From contig JAINUG010000208.1 in the NCBI GenBank assembly GCA_029706075.1, positions 124,001 to 188,000 of the forward strand: 64,000 nucleotides of DNA, in the 5' to 3' direction. Position 1 is the stretch's first letter, and every line of letters starts with the position of its first letter. The notes beneath the pieces were generated by a model. The model was not told the origin of the DNA. It made no database searches and saw only the letters and a list, made by a program, of their open reading frames with translations. Shown here one piece after another: positions 24,001-36,600 of this stretch. A program made the position numbers and the translations under genes. Source of the DNA: Aldrovandia affinis (taxonomy: Eukaryota; Chordata; Actinopteri; Notacanthiformes; Halosauridae).

Positions 24001-25610
24001 AAACACACTCACAGAAACACATTCACAAGAACTGTCCCTTTTCAGATCACACATCGGACTGACGCTGACACGTACAACGTGTAGTGTCAGAGCTTTAACG
24101 TTACGCAGTTTCAGCAGTGTGTGAGTGCTGTACCTTCAGTGAGTATGTAGTGATGCTGATGGAGGGCTGTACTGTGTTAGTGCAACGTTGTTGTAACGTT
24201 GTGTGGGCGCTGTACCTTCAGTGAGTCTGTGGTGATGCTGATGGAGGGCTTCTTGGCAGTGGTGGCAGTGCTGGAGCCCCACCTCCTCTTCCGCCCGGCC
24301 GGGCCCCCAGGCTCCGCTTCCCCCTGAGGGGCTGCCACGGGCGCTGCTGCCCCCACACTGACCGCTCCGGACCCTGGGGATGGCTTACTGGCTGCTGAGA
24401 GAGAGCATGGTGAGCCCAGATGCACAGCATCACCCAAGTGGGCCGTGTACGTATCCACACAGTGAATATGTACACAGACCTGAAGGTAGGCAGATTGATG
24501 GGAAATGAGAGACTAACACAGGAGCGCTGCAGTATGTCGGGGTGGGAAGCATACTCACTGGTTAGGGAGATCTTGCGGGAAGTGAATGCTTTTGGCGTGG
24601 CGCTCTGAAAGAAAGACAGGAGATAAAAAAAGCCCCAGGATGGAGAGAAAGGTGAGAGAGAGAAAGAGGCACCGGCAAACGGACAGATAGAAAGAGGGGA
24701 TGAGAGAGAGAGAGAGGGGAAAGGAGAGAGAGTGACAGCCATCAATTAAACAAACCCACAGAAAGAGGAGGGGAGGGAGCAGCGGACAGACTGCGAATCC
24801 AGGCCCACGTTCCTCACAGTTTAACATGGAGCATTTCATCTGTGTGTGCGTGCGTGCGTGTGTGTGTGTGTGTGTGTGTGACTTCACATGTGCAGAGCAG
24901 GTGAAAACTGACAAATTGATACCATAGAATGGGCCCTGCATTTTATCAGCACTGTGGGCTTCAGGCTCCTCATCGTTTAGCATGCGTGGCAAGAGGCACC
25001 TGAGCCGCAAGGAGATACAAAGAGGTAAAACGCCAAGTTCGGGGGGCCATCTTATGCTCGTTAGCGGATGTAAATTAGCGGTAATCAATCTGCTGCTGGT
25101 GCCTGTGGCTAAGCTTGAAGGCGTCGTGCCGGGCAGAACTTTGCTCAGACACACAGATCTTTACATCATCCGGAGGCCCGAGGCCACCTCACTGGCCGAC
25201 CTGCACGCCATACTGATCGCTCGATTTGGGCAGAGCTATGCGCGGTGCACGCTTTTGGAGTCTCCATTTCCTTACTCTTGGAAAAGGTGACATTGCCGCA
25301 CAGGATGCACAAATTCCCACCCTCCAAAACGAATATCTGTGGGGAGTAGGAAGCCCAGGAGCCGCTGTCTGCCCACCCCGCCCCCCCTCTCCAAATAAAT
25401 ACACCCCCACACAAGATGGGGTCTGATTTGGTTCTGCAGTTTAAATAATGAAATAAAGACTTCTCGTTTTGGGGTATGGCAGGGGCCTGCAGGAAGTTAT
25501 GCACAGAGCCACTGGCAGATCGTACAATCATCCCGTCAAGGACGTTAAATTAAAACTGCCGTAACCATGGGACAAATTAAAGCAATTGTACATCTTTTTT
25601 AAATTTAGCC

Positions 25611-25641
<31 letters not shown>

Positions 25642-27543
25642 AAAAAGGGTGTCTTCAAAGAAAATGCATTTACAAAAGTATTTTTTTTCTTTTAAAATTA
25701 AAATACTATAAAACTGAGAAAATGACAAGTTATTTCCTGGTACCATTGACACCTGATCCTCACTGGCACGGCTATGGCCCAATCGCACAGCTGTGTGACC
25801 TGTATCTAGGCAACATGGGTCCAATCAGTGGATGGCTGAGGAGTGTGGGCAGGACTCAAGTTTTGAGTGTGCGCTGACTGGCCAGATGACAGGAAGAGAG
25901 GGAAGTAGTTTTCTTATGGACTGGCTTTGGAAAATGTCATTTGCTCTCCCAGGCAAGGCAAAAGTCTTTTAGAACTGGGGGGTGGACAGATAGGAAGAGC
26001 AGGCTCCAGCATGTTGTTTGCCTCTCCAGGTCTGTTTGAGGGTGGGGGCACTGCTGTACTGATTTGCCATTGGATGGGGAGGACTTTGACTGGCTTTGGC
26101 ACCTCCTTGCTTAGATCAGCCTCATTGTAAGCAGAATGGGGGTTGGCCATTGGCCCATGCTCCTTCTTCCCCGACCAAGCAGAGGGGGTTTCTCATGCCC
26201 TTCAGTGGGATGTTGGTGGCCGTGATCAGACCGCAGCTAGGGAACGGGAAGCTCTGGAGCGGTTTCTGAAAACCTGCATTTCAAAAATGTCTCTTTCACT
26301 TCCAACAGTGTTATGCCTGGACTTCAGTCTCTGCACAAAACTCTTCTCACAGGAAACCTGGCTTTCTTAGGACAATGTCCTGAGTGTGGTGACTGTTACC
26401 AGGTGACCGCCAGTGTTATGGGTCTGTCTGTCCCCCCCCGGCCCCCATGGGGAAAAACGGGTCCTGAAACCACAGCAAGGAGAACCCCCCCGCTTACTTT
26501 ACTTTCCTCCGAGTCCAACCAATGGGGCGAATAAGGACTTTTAACCCAACCAGGAACAATCAAGTCCAACCCTGGGTCTGCCCCCCAGCTGCTGATTGGT
26601 TGCTGCATTCCAGAGACTAATGTGTAGAAATGCCTCAGGAACGCCAACAATAGTCCATAGATTTCAGGAATTCAATTGTAAGAACTACAGTCCAGGAAGT
26701 GGGGAGGGGGCAGAGCAGGACAGAAGTTAAACGGACAAAACGCTGCTTGCACGTGTTTGTAGAATCCAGAGATGGGAAAGTCTTAAGCCAGTAACGCGTG
26801 TCAATCAGTTGCGAGCATGACGCAGGTTTGGGGGCTGTCAGTGCGAAGTCTACAGAGCACTGAGCAGCAGCAGCAGGGAGTCCGGCGGCTCTGGAATGGT
26901 CCTAGCGTCAGGAGCAGGAGGCAGATTTCCTCACACCGCAGAACCACGTTTGTAAATCCCCACAAACAGAGCGACTCCGCCCACATGACCACACGCTGCA
27001 GGCGAGGACAAGATGCAGCTTGGACGAGACTCATTCAAACATCCGTAGTGTGTGTGGAGAGACCGGAAAACCCTCCACCAGGACATCACTTTTCCTTGAC
27101 GTCGCTTCAGGAGTTTGCTTTGTGGACGCCCATGGAATCTGCCACAACCAATTTTCCAAATGTTCTGGTGGGTGGGGCTCAGTGTCAGAAGTTGGTGGGG
27201 CTTATAGTTTCAACAGGCCATGCCCCCCAATCTCAGTCCATTCAACAGCTCCTCTCAGCCGTCTGTGTGGCAGCAGTGTCAGCGCAGACAGGTGGGGGCC
27301 TATCTCAGGTAAACCAAGGCTCTTGGGCATAGCGGGGCAGGTGCAGTAGCAGTGGCAGGTAGTACCCAGGTACCATTAGGGACAATGGAAGAGGCATGAG
27401 CACCTTTACAACAAAGCAATCAGTGGGGTTTTAAACATCAGCCACAGTGAGAGTGCCCCCTGCTGTTTCTGTCTGGGACAGCCTCAGCAAAGGTGACATC
27501 ACAAATGCGCGCGTGCACATTCGCACACTCACTCACTCTCTTG

Positions 27544-27601
<58 letters not shown>

Positions 27602-30600
27602 TGTACACTTTTAAAGGTTTCATCTCCTCCTCTGTTCTCACCCCCAAACTCAGGTTAGAGGTGAGACGCAGGCTGTACCCAGATCAATGCTGTGCTTCTC
27701 TAAATCCCCCCCACAACCAGTCACACACTCAGTCTGACTTTTTTTTGTAAATCCTGTTTTAAAACAGCACAGACTTTGCAAATGGATACAGCATGGCCGC
27801 ACATCACTCCATATCAAACAGACAGCAGGACCCATACACGACCGCCCCCCCCCAAATCACGTATTTTAGAGATCAAAATCACAGCTGAGACCAGTGAATT
27901 GAGCTCCATATCGCTGCCCTGGTGGACCATCACTGCAGAACACCCTCAGATTAACAAAGGAGAGTAATAGTACTACTTCACAATGGAAGTGATAGTAACT
28001 AACCAAAAAGCTCTCCAGCTAGCTGAGGAGTCAAGGCAACATCAGGAAATGAGGACAGAGAGAGGATAGCATGAGGACAATACTCCTGGGGTTCCAAATG
28101 GACCATTTTACTGCTCAGAAAAGATGCCAAAGTATGCCATTTGTTAAGATTCTACTAACATTGCATTTAGAATTATAAAACTGTTCACACATTGCTATAG
28201 CATCTTCAAGCACTAGGGGCGTGTGTGTGTGTCTGTGTGAGAGAGAGATGGGGGGTGTGTGTGTGTGTGTGTGGAAGACAACTAGGGGAGATGCAGGGAA
28301 ACGATGTTGCCTTTCACCCCAGAAACAAACAAAAAGTAATCCCTTATGTGTGATGCAACTAAACAAAATGCTGCAGACTGCTACAAAAAATAAAGACTGA
28401 AGTCATTAGAGCCACTTACAGTTATAGAGGAGGAAGAAGAGGGGGGGAGATCAGAATGTTCAGTCATTAAGCATGTGCCCTTGGGGAATCTGGCTCCTTT
28501 AAGTCAGAAACTCTCTGCAGCGCCCGCCCGCCCACCCGCCCGCACACACACTCACTCACTCACTCACTCACTATCACACACAGACACAAGTCTGTTATAT
28601 ACACACTGTAATCAGCGAACTGCTCAGAAAGCGGTCAGGCTGCCGTCAGTGGCAGCCCCCTGGTCCCCTGCACGCTCTTACCTCCTCCGCGTGGCCCTCG
28701 CTGCTCTCTGGAGCCTGATCACACTCAGGGCCCGGTGACTCCGACATGGCTGCCTGCTTCACCTCCCTGACAGAGGGGAAGACAACGCAGGTTAGCATCA
28801 AGCTCGTACATAGCACAAGAAAATGGAGAATGCCCTGCTGCCAGTGGGAGCAAAGGAGGGAGGGAGAGAACGAGAGAGATGTAAGCGAATAGGGGGAGAG
28901 AGAGAGAGAAAGAGGAGTAATGATGTAGTTCAGCATTCAGACTGTTTGGACAGTACTGCAGTGTGTGTGTGTAAACACAAATACAAGCTAGAAGCCTGTG
29001 GCCTATTCATGTGGGGAACTAGAGTAATAGTAATAGAGGAGAAAAGAACAGGATCCAAGAGGGAGCATCTACACCCAACCTGACCTACATCAGAGCCTCT
29101 ACACCAGGGGTGTCAAACTCATTCCATCGTGGGCCGAGTGTATGCAGGTTTTTGTTGCAACCAGTGCACAACACCAGGTGATTTCAATTAGTTCCCCTCC
29201 TTGGTTGAAGAAGGAAGCTAATTAGTGAAATCACCTGGTGTAGTGCACTGGTTGCAACAAAAACCTGCATACACTCGGCCCACGGTGGAATGAGTTTGAC
29301 ACCCCTGCTCTACACCCAGCCTGACCTACACCAGACTGTACACCCAGCCTGACCTACACCAGAGCATCTACACCCAGCCTGATCTACACCAGAGCATCTA
29401 CACCCAGCCTGACCTACATCAGGGCCTCTACACCCAGCCTGACCTACACCAGAACCTCTACAGCCAGCCTGACCTACATCAGAACCTCTACAGCCAGCCT
29501 GACCTACACCAGAGCCTCTACACCCAGCCTGACCTACATCAGGGCCTCTACACCCAGCATGACCTACACCAGACTCTACACCCAGCCTGACCTACACCAG
29601 AGCCTCTACAGCCAGCCTGACCTACACCAGACTCTACACCCAGCATGACCTACACCAGAACCCCTACACCCAGCCTGGCCTACACCAGACTCTACACCCA
29701 GCATGACCTACATCAGAGCCCCTACACCCAGCCTGACCTACACCAGAGCCTCTATACCCAGCCTGACCTACACCAGAGCCTCTACACCCAAATTACTACA
29801 GAGGCGGTCCTTCATAAAGCAACTCCACTGATGAAATTCAGAGGTTGAAAGAAATTCCTTACTGCTGTTGAAACTTTACTGAGAGCCAGGTGTAGGGGTC
29901 ATTTCCATTTCAATTCAGACACTTCAAGACATGAATTGAAACAATTGAAAAAGGCTCATTAGATTATGGGCATTTTTCAATTCATGAACCGAACTTCAAT
30001 TCATTTCCTGAATTGAAATATAATTGACCCCAACAATGCTGGGAGCGGAACCAAGATAACTTTGGTTGGACAGAAATCAGACACGGCTGAAAACTAGTCA
30101 TTTTGTAATTTAGCCAGGCAGTTGGGTCCACAACTGAAGACAAGGCCAACTTCAGCACAACCCCATCAGGAGGACACACAAAGCTGGATATTTTGAGAAT
30201 GCAACCAAAGCAAATCACTTTGCTAAATAGGGATAGGTGTTTTCCCCCAGGGAATTGGGAGTTCCTTGGACAATACACCAGGCTGCTGCCTTGTGTAGCA
30301 TTACTGCATAGGGCTCACACAAGCCTAGCCCCATTGCAGCGACGGATTTGTTACATGCTACTGCATCTAAATATCGAAGCATGGAGATGCACTTCACCAG
30401 GCAGCTGATATGCACATGCTTCTGGGGTTTCATAACGTGCCTTTTCAAAAACCTAACCGCTGGACCCATTAGCCGTTTGTAGGTTAGCTAGTACCACATC
30501 CATAAAACAAGCCAGGGAGAGACGCCGCGTTGCAGTAAAGGTCAGAATCATCATCGTTCATTACCGATAGTCTGCTCGTTAATAAAAACGTGGAAGGGCA

Positions 30601-33600
30601 ATTCCATAAAGCATCGATGTTATTTTATTCATCAGATGAAACGCACACCTGACCGAAACGTCATCGCGAATACACGCACCGCAATGGTTATTTATTTATT
30701 TGGGGAAAAACGAACTGTAGTTTACAATGAATACCGGTGATACCCACAACCTCCCCCTTCCCCCAACTCCCCCACCCCGGGCGAATTCAGACACGCGCAT
30801 ACACGGACATAATTACACCGCGCTTCCTAAAATACACATCGCTGTTTAAAGTGGCGAAGGGTCTCCGAACTAGTCCAATGTAGCGCGGCTGAACGCGGGA
30901 CGCAGATAGGAGACCAGGATGCATTGCTTCTGCGATTTGACTATCAAAGCTCGCTGGCTATCTCTCCCCCTACCTCGCTAGCTTACCCGCTTTTGTTGCT
31001 TTCGGACAGCATATTGTCGGACCCGAACCCCGACTCACAACGTCCCGCCCGCTTCAGCAGCCCCAGTTCCCACAACGACAACAGTATTCCAATTAATAGA
31101 TTCGAGTGTGAGCCGTGGGTCCCTGCGCTGCGGCGGTATCAGAGTGGCGAGGCACGCACGGTAGCCATGTTGAATTATGCGAAAGGAGGCTTGAGGGAGA
31201 GCGAGATACAGGGCGAGGACCCCGCGCAGCCACACCGGCTGCATGGCTGCCGCACCGAACGCCTGACGAGAATTGCGACTAGAGCGCTGTCGTGCCCTAT
31301 CGGAATAGTTGTCTACGAATGCAAGTAAACGTATAAGTTTCTACGATTGCTACAGAAAACGCTTCACGAGCAACAAAGTCTATTGGGAAAACAACGGACT
31401 TGATTAATACAACATTGGATAATATTTGAAACAATGCACCGCTGAGTAAGATTAGCAATTAGCATTAAACCACCAATTAACACTATTTCGCTATCAGAAC
31501 ATGTTAAATATATTAATTTTTGTAATCATCAAAATAAACGAAATGTTTCCAGGACATTTAGCTACAGCGCTTACCATTTTCATACATATTTGTATATTCT
31601 CTGAGTAGTGAGCTCTGACAAATTTATCGCGTTTAACTACATTTTTTCATCCATATGAAATGTTTTGATAACACGTTACGCAGTCGTTTCGTACTAATCT
31701 CAGAATACAATACTGATGCTGTGATCATTCAGATACAAACGTAACATGAACATCAGCATACAGCTTGCTCGCCCAGATCTGTCAAGTCAGGACGCATAGC
31801 CGGGACCTTATGCCTGGGTCGCGTGTTTGTGATATGAGCACAAACTGAGTTCAAGAGAGCTATGTTGATAAGATCCAATCAGGACCCAAAAATCACGACC
31901 ACGGCCGAAAACGACCCTTTCACACTGCGTACAATGTGCGATAAGGCCTTTAGTTTTAACAGCTTCTAAAGGCTAATCGCAAGCGACCTAGTGATTATGG
32001 ACACTACAATAAATTAATTTTGTTGTCCCATCCATTGTTCAACTTAAATGAAATAACCATATCAATAGTCAATCCAGGAACGGTTTTATTTTTTGTTGTC
32101 CGGTCTGAACAACGTGAACGGAACTCGAATGTGGTTGTTTTTTAACTTGCAAGTTTGGAATCTAAATGGAGTACACATTGAAATTCGTGAACAAGGACAA
32201 TGTTGTGACCGGCGAAATGCCTCGCTACCTGTGCACAACGAGAGTCCATTCACAGTTTTCATATTCTTAATTTCATTTTTTTAAATGTATTTCTGAGTCC
32301 CCCTGCACTGGGCAACCCGGGCGAATGCATTTACCGTTACACCACCCTAATTTTACTCTTAAATACCCAAATAATTTATTTGATATGACATTTTTGGATA
32401 AAGCCTTGAGCTACAGACTGTACATTCATCCCTGGTGAAAACGTCTTCCTGTGGTCCAATATAGGAGTGAACCAGCGTGTACCCGTTTAGAAGATTATTG
32501 GTTGTAACAACCAGCATACACACTGAACCTCCAGGACTGGAGTTGTGTACTCCTGACCTAGTCAAAGTTTCTTTCTGAAAAAATGCTTCCCTTGGAGTGG
32601 TGAGTTTGACCGCGATGCTCCCCCTCGCTTCCAAATTGCCTTCAAATTCTTGCCACTTGAGTGAAGATGGAGCAGAAACCAGTGAACAAATGTAATAATT
32701 GTGGCCTTTTTCCAATAGAAAACATTAACACTGTAGATACACAGCGTGTGTGTAATTTTGCAGTAAACTCCAAACATTTTCACACCCTTGATAAAGATGA
32801 GCAAAAAGTCAGATGTTTCTCAAATTTAAACATCTTCATCAGGGTTGTGAATAATAGTCACAACTGGCTGGCTAGCTAACAAGCCAGTATTGGATTCAAT
32901 TTCCCTCAAATTGCTTAAGATATGGTGAATTCATTAGTTGTAAGTGCTTGAACATTTTAGGTTGCGATTTCCCATATTTTACTCCCATACAGCCGTATTC
33001 CTCCAAAATACTGGAAAAACAGTTAATACAGGCAAATCATAGGTTGACACGTATGCATTTCTTTTGGGTGCTTAAAATGAAGCTGCTTTCTCAGGAAACA
33101 AAATCAGTACCAAGAATGGATGGGCATGAGTAGTTTACTGTGGCTTTCTTTCTTCAGAGAACAGTATATCTTTTCTAAGGATAACCAAGTTACACTAATA
33201 ATACACTGTCAATTGACAGATCCTATCTCACGATTTCTAGAAGTAATAAAATCCTAGCTCCAGCCAACCTATCTGGGATTAACAGTGTATACTGCCATTG
33301 TTTTCAATGAAGTGGAGTGTAACAGCCATGAAAAAGCCACTTTTCAAAGTATTATGTAACTTCCTGTGTAAACATCAGGGTTGATTCAATCAATAGTGTC
33401 TCAGAATAAATAAATGTATAAATTAAGCCCGTGAGCACTCAACTAATTCAGCAGTCTCCATGGTCATTGGTCAATTCCTTTTCGTTGTGTGTCATTGCTG
33501 ACGAACATTGAAGTGCGGAACAAGCGCAAGGCCATTTCAATTCACACAGTCCTGACCCCTGCCCTCAATAACAACACTTAGCTCGGGAATGGCTCCCTCA

Positions 33601-36600
33601 TGGGCAATGTTATTGGAGGGCTCACTTGATTGGAGGGAAGAAGTGATGGGATCATGTTCATTTGGAATGATACAGGATACAGGGCCCCAGTTGGTGTTTC
33701 ATGGTGGCTGGGGGACTACTCCCTATGACAGCTTAAATTAAAACAAAAGGACCAATCGAACATCGATATATAGAGTAAGCTTATCCAATGAAAATCATGT
33801 TCTTTGAGTTACATGAAGAGAACCTAATGTCAAAAGTTTGTCTTTTTTTTTTTATAGGTGGGTTTCTTTTCCTAACGGAAAGCACTGTCTGAACAGATGG
33901 AACATTATCCTGCGTGAGGCCAGGTCCAGCCGGGCCTCAGCCCATGATGGAGCAGTGTGTGCGCGGCGGTTTGGTCGATTGTTATTGCGTGTGGTTTGGT
34001 TTGGTTGTGGTTCACATTGGGCCGCGCTTGGGCTTCATGATCGTCTAATGCGCGGGCTGTGGCTATACAGGGAACGCTGTGGTCAGGAGTGGTCTGCTCT
34101 TCACCCCTGCAGACATGTCTTTCCCAGGGAAGGCTAGTGTGCAGAGGGAGGTCTAGGTGGGCAGAGGTCTTGAGGCTGTGCAGCAGGGTTGGGCTCAGAC
34201 AGGCCAACCCCTGCCCTCTCCCTCTAACTCAGTCTCTCTCTCCATCTATCTCTATCTCTCTATATCTCTATCTATATCTCTATCTATCTCTCTATCTCCA
34301 TCTCTCTCTCCATCTCCATCTCCATCTCCCTCTCCATCTCCCTCTCCATCTCCCTCTCCATCTCCCTCTCCATCTCCCTCTCCATCTCCCTCTCCATCTC
34401 CTACTCAAGCAACAGCAGTGTTTAGTTATGCCCCCCCTCCATGCACACAAACACAAGCTTCCTCTCCATCTCTACTAAGGCTGATATGTTCATGGGGTCG
34501 CCTTTACGCCTTTATTGTACTTGTTATGTAATCAATCATTTTTCAGCTGTGACAGACACACGTGAACACACACACACGCTCTTGTAGGCAAAGTAAAGGA
34601 GGCATTTGGTCACCCCTGATTTTTCCAGAATCCTCACAGAGGAGAACAAAAAAGAGGAAAGAGGAGATGTGTGATATTGTATTACTGCTACTTTGTTTGA
34701 TACGGATGTGGTTTGGCAACTTGAATGCAGGCCATCTGTCGTGTCAATAAAGCTAACTGAAATTGTAATATTTAACATTTACCAAAGAGGAAGTATGAGA
34801 GAGAGAGAGAGAGAGCGAGAGAGGGGGAATATCTTCATTTGAAAGGCAGTGAGACTGAAGTGTGTGCATACTAATGACCATCTTTGTACAGTTACAATAA
34901 ACATAATTAGAACCTTTAAAATGAGTGTGTACATATGAAGTGTGTGTACCTGTAATTGTGAGTATGTGTAGCTGTGTGTGTTTCTATCCGAGTTATGGGT
35001 TGTGTTTTTGTATCTGTAACTGAGTGTAGTGTGTGTACATCTTTAACTGTGATTAGGAGTGAACAAGGAAGAATGGGTTCTCAGACAGGCAGGCATTAAC
35101 CCTGCAGAAGACAGTCCGTAAATGGATTCAAATCAATCAATGGATTTGGGGAATTTGCTTCCACCAGCAGTTCCTTCGTCATTTTAGTAGTTTGGGAAGG
35201 AATGCAATTCAGTTACCTGGAGCTTACATTACTCCCTAAATGCACAATCAGGGACCTATATTGGTATACAGTTTAAGAGAGTGTTCAATATCCTCATTGC
35301 TAAATTTGAGAATCCACATTTCCCTTGTCCTATACCCACATGATATACAGGTGCATCTCAATAAATTAGAATATTGTGGAAAAGTTCATTTATTTCAGTA
35401 ATTCAATTCAAAAAGTGAAACTCATATATTATATAGATTCATTACACAGTGAAATATTTCTTTTAATTTGGATGATTATGGCTTAGAGCTAATGAAAACC
35501 CCAAATTCTGAATATTAGAATATTACATAAGACCAATAAAAAAATAAAAGGATTTTTAATACAGAAATGTCAGCCTTCTGAAAAGTATGTTCATGTATAT
35601 GGACTCAATACTTGGTCGGGGCTCCTTTTGCATGAATTACTGCATCAATGCAGCGTGGCATGGAGGCGATCAGCCTGTGACACTGCTGAGGTGTTATGGA
35701 AGCCCAGGTTGCTTTGATAGCGGCCTTCAGCTCGTCTGCATTGTTGGGTCTGGTGTCTCTCATCTTCCTCTTGACCATACCCCATAGATTATGGGATTCA
35801 GGTCAGGCGAGTTTGCTGGCCAATGAAGCACAGTAATACCATGGTCATTAAACCATGTATTGGTACTTTTGGCAGTGTGGGCAGGTGCCAAGTCCTGCTG
35901 GCTGTGTTGATTTTGGACTTGAGAAAACACAGTGGACCAACACCAGCAGATGACATGGCACCCCAAATCATCACTGACTGTGGAAACTTCACACTGGACT
36001 TCAAGCAGCTTGGATTCTGTGCCTGTCCACTCTTCCTCCAGACTCTGGGACCTTGATTTCCAAATGAAATGCAAAACTTACTTTCATCTGAAAAGAGGAC
36101 TTTGGACCACTGAGCAACAGTCCAGTTCTTTTTCTCCTTAGCCCAGGTAAGACGCTTCTGACGTTGTCTCTGGTTCAGGAGTGGCTTGACACGAGGAATG
36201 CGACAGTTGTAGCCCATGTCCTGGATACATCTGTGTGTGGTGGCTCTTGATGCACTGACTCCAGCCTCAGTCCACTCCTTGTGAAGCTCGTCCAAATTCT
36301 TGAATGGGCTTTGCTTGACAATCCTCTCAAGGCTGCGGTTATCCCTGTTGCTTGTGCACCTTTTCCTACCACACTTTTTCCTTCCACTCAACTTTCTATG
36401 AATATGCTTGGATACAGCACTCTGTGAACAGCCAGCTTCTTTAGCAATGACCTTTTGTGGCTTACCCTCCTTGTGGAGGGTGTCAATGACTGTCTTCTGG
36501 ACAACTGTCAAGTCAGCAGTCTTCCCCACGATTGTGTAGCCTACTGAACCAGACTGAGAGACCATTTAAAGGCTCAGGAAACCTTTGCAGGTGTTTTGAG

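Noticed and set aside
26817..27332. 171-codon plus-strand open frame
   Set aside because: No recognisable domain, no splice context and an antisense position in an intron. Probably chance in GC-richer DNA.
29066..29790. Regular 30-bp repeats resembling a CRISPR array
   Set aside because: Units are contiguous without spacers; it is a minisatellite interrupted by a MITE.
30924..31328. 134-codon plus-strand open frame in the CpG-rich region
   Set aside because: CpG-rich DNA has few stops. The minus-strand short exon explains the region better and no domain is visible.
34059..34531. Two overlapping plus-strand frames of 124-139 codons
   Set aside because: Their C-terminal halves are the CTCTCCATCTCC simple repeat; nothing supports translation.
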